Assembly: GCA_014058105.1 (NCBI GenBank)
Contig: JACGCM010000669.1
Span: forward strand, 3,286,001 to 3,350,000
DNA from: Kingdonia uniflora
Lineage: Eukaryota; Streptophyta; Magnoliopsida; Ranunculales; Circaeasteraceae
DNA length: 64,000 bases
Direction of reading: 5' to 3'
Both the position numbers and the translations under genes were made by a program. The notes under the pieces were generated by a model, which worked only from the letters and a program-made list of their open reading frames with translations, ran no database searches and was not told the origin of the DNA. Shown here piece after piece: positions 12,259 to 22,730 of this stretch. The stretch's first letter is position 1. Each line of letters begins with the position of its first letter.

Positions 12259-12267
12259 TATAAAAAG
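12259..12267 (+). promoter_or_regulatory. TATA box before antisense ORF2 of C
   Basis: TATAAAAAG in the context GGTATAAAAAGGGG is a near-perfect plant TATA box. It lies 86 bases before the ATG at 12345 and is followed by a pyrimidine-rich leader (CTTGCAGCATTCTTCTCTTC). It is far from the LTRs and faces opposite to pol. Confidence 0.65.
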
Positions 12268-12344
12268 GGGTAAGGAGGGAGAGATTTATTTATCTGTCTT
12301 GCAGCATTCTTCTCTTCTAACTGAGTACTTCCTGTTTATCAATA

Positions 12345-12657
12345 TGGCTGAGAACGTACCGGTTGCTGAAGATCAAACGGCCGTGAGGGAGAGGAGGATT
12401 CAAGAGGCCCTGCTAGGTCTTCAACAAAGGTTCAGGATAAATGACGACATTAACGCTAAAATGCCAGATCTCTTTGAAGTGGAACCTGGAGCACCTCTCT
12501 ATGATATACCTTTCGCGTACTGGTGGGGATAGTGCAAATGATGGGGCCGCTACCCGGCCATCGGTTGTTGCTTCTCAAAGGCTTCGCGGTGGATATAGTG
12601 GATCAGGAGGATGAAGCTGCGGCGGCCGCTGTTGCGGAGGAGCAACCTGCTAATTAG
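12345..12657 (+). pseudogene. Antisense accessory ORF2 of element C (paralogue of ORF1)
   Basis: The ATG at 12345 lies in frame inside the longer open frame from 12245, and it sits just after a TATA box and leader, so I take it as the start. The frame runs to TAG 12530. A +1 shift just before gives a second frame to TAG 12655 with RLLLLKGFAVDIV and an acidic/Ala tail (EDEAAAAAVAEE). The N-terminal part RERRI...LQQRF...D.N..MPDLFE aligns with RDRRV...LHTRF...DLN.VMSDLVD of ORF1. Function unknown. The frameshift makes it a probable pseudogene in this copy. Confidence 0.55.
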
Positions 12658-13090
12658 ATAGGGTTCCCTTTTTTAGTTTCTCATGTTGCTGCGTTCATGT
12701 GTTCTCTTTATCTCTTCTTTCCTTTTTTTTGCATGACTTTTGTAGTGTTGCCCTCGTTGTCGGAATGAAAAGTGCTTTTGTTGATAGTACTAATAGAAAT
12801 TGTTGTGAACTGTGGGATATGGTAGTAGAATCTGAATTCCAAATATAATACTATTCGGTACGAGGTCGGTAGTATAACAGTATTGATTGAATATTTGGAA
12901 TATAAAACTGAACTTGTTGGGATAAAAAATATACTTTGTCGAAAATGAAAATTTTGTCTGAAGGCATGAAGTTTTGACTGGTCGAAGGGGGGGTTTGTTG
13001 GTATGAGAGATTTAATAAATCTGAGGTAATTTATTGAAGATTCTTCGAGGTATAGACTGGTCGAATGTTCGAGTTCGAAAGTATAACGTT
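12658..13090 (+). other. Spacer upstream of the spliced antisense gene
   Basis: No coding potential seen. It starts with a T-rich stretch after ORF2 and becomes rich in GTCGAA words before running into the 24-base tandem array. Confidence 0.3.
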
Positions 13091-13224
13091 GGTGAAGTTT
13101 GATAGTGTATCGAAGGTGAAGTTCGATAGTGTATAGAAGGTGAAGTTTGATAGTGTATCGAAGGTGAAGTTTGATAGTGTATCGAAGGTGAAGTTTTATT
13201 GTGTATCGAAGGTGAAGTTTGATT
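13091..13224. repeat. 24-base tandem array (about 5.6 copies)
   Basis: The unit GGTGAAGTTTGATAGTGTAT plus CGAA repeats in exact 24-base phase from 13091, 13115, 13139, 13163, 13187 and 13211 (last copy partial), with few substitutions. It ends about 315 bases before the TATA box of the spliced antisense gene, so it could act as upstream promoter repeats. That role is inference. Confidence 0.92.
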
Positions 13225-13537
13225 TGACTGGCCGATCTGGTCTGCCAGAGTGGTACGTGCGTTTAGGGCAGTGTGCCGGGAAGTAATGATTATGTTTTAC
13301 TCGTTTGATGAAAAGGTGGTGATGTGACTATTGGATTCTGACTGTTTAGTTTCAATCTGCTAGAATAAGGTTCGAGAAGCTTCGGCAGTACATATAATTT
13401 TATGTAAACGGGTTGTTTGTACGTGGGAAATGTTAAGGGTATATTTGTCAAAGCACACTGTTAGCCGAAAAGCCAGGGAGGTGGGGTCGTGGTAATGATA
13501 GTGGTTAATAAATTGAGGTATTTTTGGGTTTTCGAAA

Positions 13538-13549
13538 TATATATATAAG
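13538..13549 (+). promoter_or_regulatory. TATA box of the spliced antisense gene
   Basis: ATATATATATAAG lies before a leader that runs to a possible donor at 13696/13697 (TTTCAG|GTATGG). The matching acceptor is at 13917, just before the ATG at 13925. This gives a plausible 5' UTR intron. Confidence 0.5.
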
Positions 13550-14769
13550 TGAGAGATGAGGAATTAATGTGCTAGTTTGCTGTGAAAACCATAGAGAGTG
13601 TGAAGGAGAAGGACAAGCGCCATTGCGAATGTGGAAGCTGTTAGGGCATCTGAGGCTGTGATCTTTTTGATTTGGGGGTAGTTATACTAATTTCAGGTAT
13701 GGCATTTGATCTCTGTGAACTTTACTCTGTTTTTTTTTTGGTTTAGATAGTAGAGGCAGAACAACCTTTGTTTGTGGCTTAGAAATGGCACTCGAGGTCG
13801 GAGAGGGGAAAGGTCTGGGTTACGACCCGGTCTGTGGTTTGTTTTGGAGGGGGTAGATAGGATGGTCACGGAATTTTTTGAGTTTATCGATCTAATTGCA
13901 TGCCTCTTCTTCTGTAGGCTAAAAATGGATAACCGTCCGGCTTTGGGACGGGCACTGATAGATGAAGAGATCGAAGAAATCGAAGCTAGTATTTCTGGTC
14001 GAGCCCCAATAGGTGATGGTAGTGATGTAGAAGTTTTAGATGTAATAATCGAGGCCCCATTATCAATGGTACTGCCTGCTGAGGAGGTTGTGGTTTCGAG
14101 ACGTCGAAGGACGATAATAACTGAGGATAGTGAAGAGGAGGAAAAAGTGTGGGGTGAGAGGGATGATGTAGGGCCCTTGGGTAGGAGAGATGGAGATAAG
14201 GGGCATTGTAGCGATAGCGGGGATTCGACTGAGTCGAATGGCGTTGGGGATCTCGTTGTAGCGAAGGATAGAGTTAGGTTTGAGCGGTTTGCCGCTAAGT
14301 TAGAACTGTCGAAGGTGGGGATATTTTTTAGTGTTGCAGGGGCAAGATTGACTTTTAAATCAAATCTTGGGAGCGGGATTATGGCTTATAGGGGCCAGAT
14401 TCGATTGGGGATGGAGTTACCGCTCCGAAGGCTGGTGAAAGAAGTGCTGAATTTTTGGGAGGTGGCTCCAGTGCAAATGAACGGGAATTTTTATGAGATG
14501 ATGAAGGTGATAGAGGGGATGAATGTAAAATTGGCTGGTGAGGGCCGAAATTTGATTTAAGTGGTTTAATATTGTTACTTTTTACTCAAGGAAGGCGAGT
14601 CAGAACCCAGGGACCTATCACATCCAATGTCACCCTGAGAAACCATAGTTCTTTGATCTGTGCTCGACGGGTCGAGGGTGGAATAAAGATTTGTTGATAG
14701 TGAGAGGTAACTTCGAGAATGTAGACGAGGATGACCCTTATAAATTGCATCATAGGGTATATAATGAAA

Positions 14770-14847
14770 GTAAGTTTGCTGTCGAAGGGTGTGTTGTTGA
14801 TGTGTTTATGAAATAAGTGATAACTGTGTTTTGTTTTACTGTTGCAG
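14770..14847 (+). other. Intron of the spliced antisense gene (first coding intron)
   Basis: GT at 14770 with the strong context AAAGTAAGT, and a T-rich tract ending TTGCAG at 14847. Removing the 78 bases joins the YNE segment to SLGSLTWDNP in one frame. Confidence 0.75.
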
Positions 14848-15422
14848 GTCTGGGAAGTTTGACTTGGGATAATCCGGTGAATTACATTGATAATCTGCTC
14901 AAGGCTAGTGAAGACTGGGTAAATTCAGTGTTTGACAGCCTTAAAATCAAGAGGCAAATGAGGAAGAAGGCTGATTCCCTACTTCGAAGCGTACCCACTA
15001 CGCCGAAGCTAGCAAAGAGAAAAAGAAGTGAAGGTTCTTCCAAGAGGTCAAAGGAAATGGGAGGAGAGGAGCTACCGAGGAACTATCAGTTTGTGCCGAG
15101 ACCTCGCAAGGGGCCGAAACAAGTGGCAGCGGTTCCCGTAGTAGCTGTTGATGCTTCGAGGTTGAGGCCAAGGCCAGTATCGACTCATGTTGAGAAAGGG
15201 AAGAGTCGTGCTGCTCCCGAAGCCCCGAAATTACAGCAAACGAAGGATGGCCAACGCAAGAGGTGTAGGGCACTGGGGGAGGATGATACATGGGAGGAGG
15301 ATGAAAAAATGACAGAGGTTTATCGACAGGAGCAGGCTATTGCTAAGCAATCTCCGATGGTCCAACTCTGGGAGGACGATCCAGATGAGGCGTCGAAGGA
15401 AGTAAAGAGGTACATGTTTCAG

Positions 15423-15515
15423 GTAACTATATACTGCTCCTTATTGTGATATTCTGAAATGTCTTTTAAATTCTTTGAGCTTGAAGGTTCACTGACTGAT
15501 TGAATATTTTATCAG
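15423..15515 (+). other. Intron of the spliced antisense gene (second coding intron)
   Basis: GTAACT at 15423 and TTTTATCAG ending at 15515. Removal joins YMFQ to ADAWVRTYSK in frame, while the unspliced frame stops within 30 bases. Confidence 0.8.
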
Positions 15516-16429
15516 GCGGATGCTTGGGTGCGAACGTACAGCAAGGCTATGAAGTCGGTAAAAGCGAAGTTGCGGCTAGTAAGGGAAAATCTTGATCTTT
15601 CCCATGGGACGGAGGCATCATTGGTGTCTGAGGTGATGAAGTTGAAGCATGACCTTGGGGTTCATACCGAATCTTATGATGAGAGACTTAAACTTCAACG
15701 GTCGGGGCTGGGGCGGGAGTGGGCTGCGAAGCTTGCAGCGTGTGTGAGGGAGAAGGCTGGACAGAAGGTGCGGTTCCAGGGACAGTATGATGACGAATGC
15801 AAGGTGACTCTGAGGTTGAAGACTTTCATAGATGAAAAGGGGTATGACCCTGTGTCTCCAGAATTTGTTGAAGGTGATGAGGTCCAGCTGAAGGAAGTGG
15901 AGTTGCCCGTAGTTCATGAGAAAGTTGGGAGTACTGAAGGTGGTAGAGTTACATCTCTCCTTGGAGCACCCTGTAGTGGTCTTGTTGATGGTAGAGCTGT
16001 CGGAGTCTCGAATGAAGCCGCCTAGGTTACTGATGGTAGAGCGTCTGTGGAACAAGAATGTGAGACTGTGCCAGTATAAGGTACTTGTAGTTGGGGTTGT
16101 TCGTCGTTTTTCGCTGACATGTGGTGATTTGTAATATGCTGAACTGTGCTGCTACTGTTTTTCTTTGAACTTCTGTAGTTAATTCTAAACATGTTGATGT
16201 GTATTTTCTTGGAATTTGTATGCTTATTATACCGATTTTGCTTGTTTGAACTGTTGATGATTAATCTTTGACTTGCTCAGCGACTGCTGCGTTGACAGAT
16301 AATATGTAAGATACTTCCTTGATGTTTACATGACTATAACATTGTCGATCCAAGTAGAATGAGGATGTAATGTGGATCAAACTCTGTGTGTTCTTTTGGA
16401 CATCGAAGGCCGAAGCCACAACAATGTTG

Positions 16430-17060
16430 AAAACTCAAAACATTTCCAGGTCGCCCCCGAGTATCAGTCGGGGCGAGGGGACGTAATTCTTAGGGGAAAA
16501 CCAAAAATGTGCTGAACTTTGAAGGCCTAAGCCACAGCGAAGCGTTATCGAATCGCCTCCAACGCATTCCCGAGGATCCGGTCTTTCGACCATCCTTACC
16601 CCTCGAGTTTGCTCGAATGTTGGAAACTTGAGCAATTCAAGGTCGCCCCCAAGTATCTGTCGGGGCGAAAGTGGACATGATACCCAGGGTAGACCAAGAA
16701 AAGGACTGTACTTCGTCGGTTTCAGAGCCTGGACGAAGGAATATCGAATCGCATCCAATGCATCCTTGAGGGTCCGGTCTTTCGACCATTCTTGCCCCTC
16801 GGGTTTGCTCAAATTTTGGAGACTTGAGAAATTCATGGTCGCCCCCAAGTATCTGTCGGGGCAAGGGTGGACAAGATACCCGGGGTAGACCAAGAAAAGG
16901 ACTATACTTTGAAGGCCGTAGCCACAGCGAAGGAATATCAAACTGCCTCCCATGCATCCCTGAGGGTCCGGTCCTTCGACCATCCTTGCCCCTCGAGTTT
17001 GCTCGAATTTTGGAGACCAAAAAATTGTAGAGATCATCCTCGAGTACCAGTTGGGTCGAA
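16430..17060. repeat. 196-base tandem array downstream of pol in C
   Basis: The anchor GTCGCCCCC.AGTAT recurs at about 16451, 16643 and 16839, with a decayed copy at about 17035, so the period is 192-196 bases over about 3.3 copies. It lies between the integrase stop (17138) and the antisense gene. Satellite-like arrays in this 3' region are a known trait of Tat/Ogre elements. The frames at 16435-17037 and 16637-17128 on the minus strand are repeats read as protein, not genes. Confidence 0.9.
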
Positions 17061-17137
17061 GGTTGACATGGTATTCGAGTTAAACCAAGAAATTCAAAGT
17101 GAAAGATGAGATGAAGTATAGGTGGCAAAAGCCTCGT

Positions 17138-18330
17138 TTATTGATTATTCTGGATTACATCGGTGGTACATGATTGTAGGTAAGGCCTTTTATAAGAGAC
17201 CAACTGCATTATATTCCAAGGGTTCGATAGAGGCACTTCGTCTTCTGTCATCAAGTAGTAAGATCCTTTATCCATTTTATCGTAGACAATATAGGGTCCT
17301 TCCCAAGATTCGGCTAATTTGCCGGCATTCGTAGGCTTCGTCGACTGATTAACACGTCGGAGTACTAGATCACCGACATTGAAACTTCGTGGTCTAACTC
17401 GCTTGCTGTAAGATTTCTGAAGTGATGGGTGGTAGCGGCCCAGGTTGGCGATAACTCGATCTCTGGTTTCATCGATCCACAACATGTTGCATGCGAGTTC
17501 AAACTCAATATCTTCGTCTTGGAGGTTAGGATCTCGAGTAGGTATTTCGAACTGAGTTGGTAGTACTGCTTTTGTTCCATATGTTAGGAGGAAGGGGGTG
17601 CATCCGGTAGACTTTCTTGGTGTTGTGCGATAGGCCCATAGGACGTGTTGTAACTCTTGATTCCATTGTCCTTTCTTTGTATCGACTCTCTTCTTCAGAC
17701 CATCAACGATAGTTTTGTTAATTGCTTTGACTTGACCGTTGGCCTGGAGGTAGTAAGGTGTGGAAGGTGAGAGAATAATGTTGTATTTTTTGAGGAAATT
17801 CCTTACTTTGCTACCAATGAACTGGGGACCATTATCGCACCGAATCATGTGGGTACGGCCGAAGCGGGTGATGATGTTTTCCCATAAAAACTTGATAACT
17901 TCCTCTTCTCTGGTTCGGCATAAGGAAGCAGCTTCGACCCATTTGGTGAAGTAATCAGTAGAAACGAGGATGTTTTCTTTGCTACCCGAAGCTTTTAGAA
18001 GCGGACCAATGAGATCGATGGCCCATCTTTTGAATGGCCAAGAAACTTGGCTGACATGAAGATTTCGAGAGGGGCAATGGATGTCATGAGCATGACGCTG
18101 GCATTTGTCACAATGTGCTGCATATTCTCAAGCTTGCTTTCTCATATCGGGCCAAAACAATCCTTGGGTTATAGCTCAAAGGGCCAAAGATTGACCAGCG
18201 GTGTGAGCACCACAAGTACCTTCGTGAAGCTCTGCTAAGATTCGAGAGGCTTCGGTATTGGATATATATCGAAGGAGGACGCCATTTGCGGATTTGTGAT
18301 GTAGTTCATTGTTATGGATAGTGTATCTGC
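17138..18330 (-). pseudogene. Element C integrase
   Basis: The minus strand shows an HHCC domain (HEGTCGAHT..., CDKCQRH, about 18100-18200), WAIDLIGPL with the first catalytic Asp (near 18020), then CDNGPQFIGSKV with the second, and NGQVKAINKTI where the family has a catalytic Glu. Here the codon reads AAA (Lys), one G-to-A change. A GPYIV..M..GSYYLM C-terminal domain follows. The clean frame 17138-17848 is joined to upstream frames through stops. The missing Glu should abolish strand transfer. Confidence 0.88.
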
Positions 18331-18409
18331 GACAGTTTTCTAATAGTGGACGTCTGGCTTTGGGATCATCGGGAAGGGTGGCGTTGGTAAGGTAACGAAG
18401 GAATGGTGT

Positions 18410-18960
18410 TCACCAATCATCTAAATCGAGACTCTCTCCCCCAGTATTGATGGCATTGATTTCTATCTGGCTGATACTTGGGCGTTCGAGTACTTCGATG
18501 TGGAGGGTTTGAGATTCTGTCTGTCCCAGCATAGCTACTATGTAGGCGAGGGCATTGGTATGTCTATTTTCTCCTCGAGGATAATGGGTAATTGTTAATT
18601 TTTTGGGAAATTGGTCCATGCGTTGTCGCACGAGTAAAGTGTAGTCAGCCATGCGACCGTTAGCTTGATTTTCTCCTGAGTAATGTCTCTGAATGAGTTG
18701 GGAATCTGTAAAGACTACAAGTTTGGGAATGCCGAGATCGAGTACGAGGTCGAGACCATGGATCAGTGCTTTATACTCTACTTCATTATTAGAACATTCA
18801 AAGGTAAGTTTAACTGCTTTCTCTATTCGGTCATTAGTCGGTGTGACCAAGGCAATACCAATTCCTGAACCATTGGGTCCTGCAGAGCCATCTGTGAATA
18901 AACGGTAACCGGTAAGGGGGTCCCATGGGCCTACGACTTCAGGTTGATCTTCCGGTATAT
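18410..18960 (-). pseudogene. Element C second (archaeal-type) RNase H
   Basis: The frame has NEVEYKALIHGLDLVLDLGI, VVFTDSQLIQRHYSGE, then HYPRGENRHTNALAYIVAML. The upstream frame gives LFTDGSAGPNGSGIGIALVTP. The D, E and D residues of RNase H are visible. A second RNase H between the retroviral one and integrase marks the Tat clade. Broken by stops between frames. Confidence 0.8.
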
Positions 18961-19019
18961 CGTCTTCGTGTTCTTCCCAGTCAAAATCTTCGACCGGGAA
19001 GTCGGTGAGGAAATTTGCT

Positions 19020-19990
19020 ACTGCTTGGCCTTTTTGAGCTTGTGGGCTGAATAAACAAGTGTCAGGAGTAATTGCTCAAGTTTGTAATAACGGGTTTTGG
19101 CAGGGGTTAGAGTTTTGCTGATGAAATACACAGGTTTTTCGATGTTGGAATCAAGGCGAATGAGTACGGAACTAATTGAAGTTTCTGTGGAAGCGAGATA
19201 TAAGGAGATTTACCTTTGATGGGGGTACTGATGATGGGTGGGCGGCCAAGATAAGTTTAGAGTTTGAAAAAGGCATCTTCGCACTCAGGGGTCCAATTGA
19301 TCTTAGGGTTGTTTTTCTTTCTTATTTTATGGGCGCCCTGACTGCGTAAGAGGGAGAAGAGCCAAGCACATCTATCGAAGGACTTAGAAATAAAATGGTT
19401 AAGGGCTGCTATCCTGCCAGCCACCTTTTGGATGTCTCTTTTTGTAGTGGATGAGGGCATGTCAAAGAGGGCCCGAATATGGGTGGGGTCGATTTCGATA
19501 CCACGTTTACTGATAAGGTGGCCCAAGAATTTTTTGGATGAGACGCCAAACTGGCACTTCTCTAGGTTGAGTTTCATTTTATAGGTGCGAAGTATTGAGA
19601 AGATGTCGGTCAGGTCGCGGATGTGGGTCTGTTTTTGTATACTCTTGCATAACATATCGTCGATGTAGACTTGACTGACTTGCCAAGCAGGGGTTTAAAC
19701 ATAGTTGTGACGAGGCGCTGGTAAGTGGCACCCACATTTTTAAGGCCGAAGGGCATGACATTAAAATAATAAAGGCCTTGTTCAATAATGGGAGGAGGGG
19801 TACCTGATTGTAACCCGAAGCTGCGTCCATCATGGATAGGCGCTCGTGTCCAGCAGTGGCATCAATAAGTGCTTAAATGGTCGGCAGTGGGAAACTATCC
19901 TTCGGTGCGTGTTTATTGAGGTCGGTGAAGTCGACGCCGATTCGGATCTTTCAGTTCTTCTTAGGAACTGCCATAATGTTCGAATACCAG
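19020..19990 (-). pseudogene. Element C reverse transcriptase and first RNase H
   Basis: Palm: a DDML-type catalytic motif (YIDDMLCKS) at about 19650-19680, just ahead of the long frame 19257-19655. That frame gives LNLEKCQFGVSSKKFLGHLISKRGIEIDPTHI (thumb), then CAWLFSLLR and W.PECEDAFFKL leading into RNase H. Fingers lie in frame 19579-19833 (AASGYNQV). At least two frameshifts separate the parts. Unlike element A, the Asp pair is preserved. Confidence 0.86.
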
Positions 19991-19999
19991 TCAGCGTAC

Positions 20000-20505
20000 T
20001 TGACTTCTCTGATAAAGCCCGCGACTATAAGCTTGTCTACTTCGAGTTAACCGCTTCTCGAAGTCATGGTGCCAGGGTACACTTCTTTTATTTGACTGTC
20101 GTGGAATTGGGAATGAGATCGAGGCGATGGCATGCCAGGCTGGGGTTGACACCAGGCATCTCTTGAAGTGTCCAAGCAAAGATGTTCGTGATTGCTCGAA
20201 GGAATTCTGTAAGCTCGAGGCGTTCGGCCTCGCTGAGAAAAGTTCCAATGAATGTTCCTCGACCAGGGCCGTCGAGTTTGATATAAACGGTAGGTTCAAT
20301 ATGGAGGGTGGTATCTGTCGAAGTCGATTGGATAGAAAGGTGCAGTTATTGCTATGGGCGTCTGACAAGTTTTCTGGTTTGGTCAATTTCTGGGAGCTCG
20401 CATGAGCGGGCGAGACGTTGAGATCTTTTGAGGTTCCACGTACCCTCGAGAGTTGCAAAACAAAGGGTTAGGTGATAGGTCGAGGGTATGGCTCGCATAG
20501 CATGG
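20000..20505 (-). pseudogene. Element C linker between protease and RT
   Basis: The minus strand keeps YIKLDGPGRGTFIGTFL, a short FLRAITNIFAWTLQEMPGVNPSLACHRLDL segment and a decayed RT entry. This is the usual spacer between protease and RT in Tat elements. Frames are shifted several times. Confidence 0.6.
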
Positions 20506-20507
20506 AG

Positions 20508-20777
20508 CTAGTCCCGGCCGAGTATACCGAGGTATTCAGATTTCTTGTCGATGACAAGGAAGCAGGTTTGAAGGGTAAGGGGTCCTGTGGTAACAGGTAG
20601 GCTGATACGACCGACGGCGACTTTGGTAGTCCCATTGAATCCTTTTAACTCGATGTTGGCTGGGGTAATGAGTTTAGTTTTCTGTATTTTTTTTACGGTG
20701 GGTAGAAATAGGATATCAGCTGCACTTCCTGTGTCGATGAGTATTGTGTGAAGGACAATGTTCTCAATCTTAATCAT
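20508..20777 (-). CDS. Element C aspartic protease domain
   Basis: The open frame has TILIDTGSAADILF, the retropepsin active-site motif intact. It is followed by the flap region with ELKGFNGTTKVAVGRISLP and a C-terminal hydrophobic segment (LGILGRD, equivalent of ILGR). The domain would cut gag-pol. It is one part of a larger polyprotein whose neighbouring segments are frameshifted. Confidence 0.8.
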   Translation of the reverse strand: MIKIENIVLHTILIDTGSAADILFLPTVKKIQKTKLITPANIELKGFNGTTKVAVGRISLPVTTGPLTLQTCFLVIDKKSEYLGILGRD

Positions 20778-20984
20778 AATGACCAGAGGATCAGAATGAG
20801 GGAAACAGACATGTGACGTGTCACAATTAATGAAAGAAATGCCCTCGAGAAGAGGGTGACGACTGCATTCTGGCAGTAGGGCAGGGAATTTTTCATGGTA
20901 AGAAAGTTTGTAACATTCGTCGATGCGCTTTCGTTTGCTATGCGAACGACCACTGTCTATATTGTTGACTTCGATGAAATTTTA

Positions 20985-22669
20985 TCAGAAGATATGTATC
21001 ACGGTTGGGTCAGCAGTAGGGGTGGAGAGGGTTAAGAGGTAAGACCCATCGAGATGACTAGGAAGGTCGGTAACGTACTGGTGCAGACGTCCTGCTCGAA
21101 GGATGAGTTCGAGAGACCGCTGGAGGGTGAAGCATTTATTCGTATGGTGACAATTGCATTTGTGATTGGCGTAATAAGGCTCCCCAGGTCTAACTTCGAT
21201 TGGGAGAGGGATGCGCCATATGGGGTCTGCTTGAATGTACAGTAAGAGGGTGCTAAGGGGGACGGTGAGTGTAGGCAAGATAGGCTTTGATCGCTTCTTG
21301 CGAGCTTCAGCACTACTGTCGGTATAAGGGCATTTGCGGATCTCAGTCTCCTGTGAGACGGGAGCGATCAAGGGTAGTGGAGTGGGATGCGAATGCTGTC
21401 GCGGTTTGTTGAAGTGGGTAGTGTTCGAAGGTTGGGTATGTTTGCGGGATTCTTAGAGTCTTTCGAGGTCGATATAGCCGTTGACCATCGAGAGCATCTC
21501 TTCGAGTGTTGAGGGTTTGTGGAGGACGAGGTGCTCTTTTACTCGACTATGATCAGGCAGAGCATTTGAATATGCGAGGATAGCATTTGCACAGTCGAGG
21601 TTCTCTATTTTCCGTGATTCATCGAGGATTCGCTATGTGAAGGCTTCGAGGGTCTCCGTGCTTGACTTTCTGAAATTAAATAATGCGCCAACTCTGACTT
21701 CTCTGTCTTTGTTGAAGGAAAACTGGGCGATGAAGATCTGCGTGAGTTGCTCAAAGCTTCGTATCGAACCATTTGGGAGATTGTGATACCATTGAAGTGG
21801 GTTTTCAGTGAGGCTAGTTGGGAAAAGTCGACATAACAGGTAGTCGGCAGTAGAGTGAAGGCTTAATGAGTTTTGAAATTCGAAAATGTGGGTTTTGGGG
21901 TCTGTGTTGCGATATTTGCTGAGCTTGGGGGCACGGAAATTGGGGGGTATGTCGATGGTGAGTAGGGTGGCACAAATGGGATTGTTGAGGTGGCTCCATG
22001 AGTTTAAGGTTGGGCTTCCGCTGACGCGAATAGTGGGTTGTATCTTGTGGTCAAAGTCTTGTTGCATGATATATGCAGGGGATGGGGGGCGGATTGGTGG
22101 TGTCAATAGTCGCAGGGTCGAATGTGTGGTATATATTCAGCACTGCGCTCCCCGATTCGGTCTCGAGCGGGACGACGCTCGCCGAGTTAGTTTTTGACGG
22201 GCCGAAGGTGTCTTGATTAATGGAGGTTGGAGTCAGAGGAGTCTTATGTAGGGTAGATTCCGAGGTGGATATAGCCAGTAGGGGGAATAGTACGGGGAAT
22301 ACCTTCGGCACCGATAGGAGCTGGGGGTAACTTGAGGTTTGCTGAGGGTCCAAGGCGGGCGTGGGCAGATTCGCGCGATTGATCCAGTACCTGGGACTGA
22401 TGGGCGGGTTTCACGGGCTCTAGCCTTTGAAGTTCTTAGACTGTGTTGCGTAGCTCATCGATTGCTCGATTCTATCTATTTTCGTCGTCTACTCGGCAAT
22501 TCCGTTCGGTTTCCAACGCTTGGCGGTGGTTTTCTTGTTCCTGGGTGAGTTGATACTGATGGCGCTCTTCTGCTTGAGCAATTTGCTGAGATAGTAAAGC
22601 GACTGGAGCGGTGACTCCGTCAATGGAGCTGCCTGCCTGAGTTGAGTTGGCACGGCGGGAAGTGGCCAT
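20985..22669 (-). pseudogene. Element C gag
   Basis: It starts at 22669 (MATSRRANSTQ), about 60 bases inside the LTR. The first 65 residues include a coiled, Q-rich helix. After frame changes come 21633-22106, with KLSKYRNTDPKTHIFEFQN, LQWYHNLPNGSIRSFEQL and AQFSFNKDREV (capsid-like domain), and then 20985-21371, with YYANHKCNCHHTNKCFTLQRSLE...AGRLHQYV (a cysteine/histidine-rich nucleic-acid-binding segment). Breaks between these frames show that it is a pseudogene. Confidence 0.82.
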
Positions 22670-22730
22670 AGAAAAGGAGCGGTAAATGGTAGGAAAGAAA
22701 GGAAGGTAATAAAGACGAGGTAACTGATAA

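Larger units (their letters stand above)
13925..16078 (+). pseudogene. Spliced antisense gene of element C (Tat antisense ORF; resembles Pfam PF04195-type proteins)
   Basis: Exons proposed: 13925-14769, 14848-15422, 15516-16078. The splice sites are clear: donor GAAA|GTAAGT at 14770, acceptor GTTGCAG to 14847; donor TTTCAG|GTAACT at 15423, acceptor TTATCAG to 15515. Joining keeps the frame. The protein has an acidic N-terminus, then a conserved-looking block (YRGQIRLGMELPLRRLV, FWEVAPVQMNGNFYEMM), a WNKDL.IVRGNFE motif near 14690, a basic stretch, and a long charged coiled coil after 15530. The middle block resembles the 'putative gypsy type transposon' family (PF04195), from memory only. Breaks: TAA at 14558, a frameshift near 14612, TAG at 14649 and 16023. 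Role unknown. Confidence 0.72.

Noticed and set aside
15618..16055. A 145-residue minus-strand ORF
   Set aside because: It is the complement of the coiled-coil exon of the antisense gene, whose splice sites and frame are much better supported.
16435..17128. Long minus-strand ORFs of 200 and 163 residues with repeated GARMVE.PDP motifs
   Set aside because: They are translations of the 196-base tandem array; the apparent protein repeat is only the DNA repeat.
22700..22730. Primer binding site for element C
   Set aside because: The bases beside the LTR do not start with TGG and match no tRNA end I know, so I do not call one.
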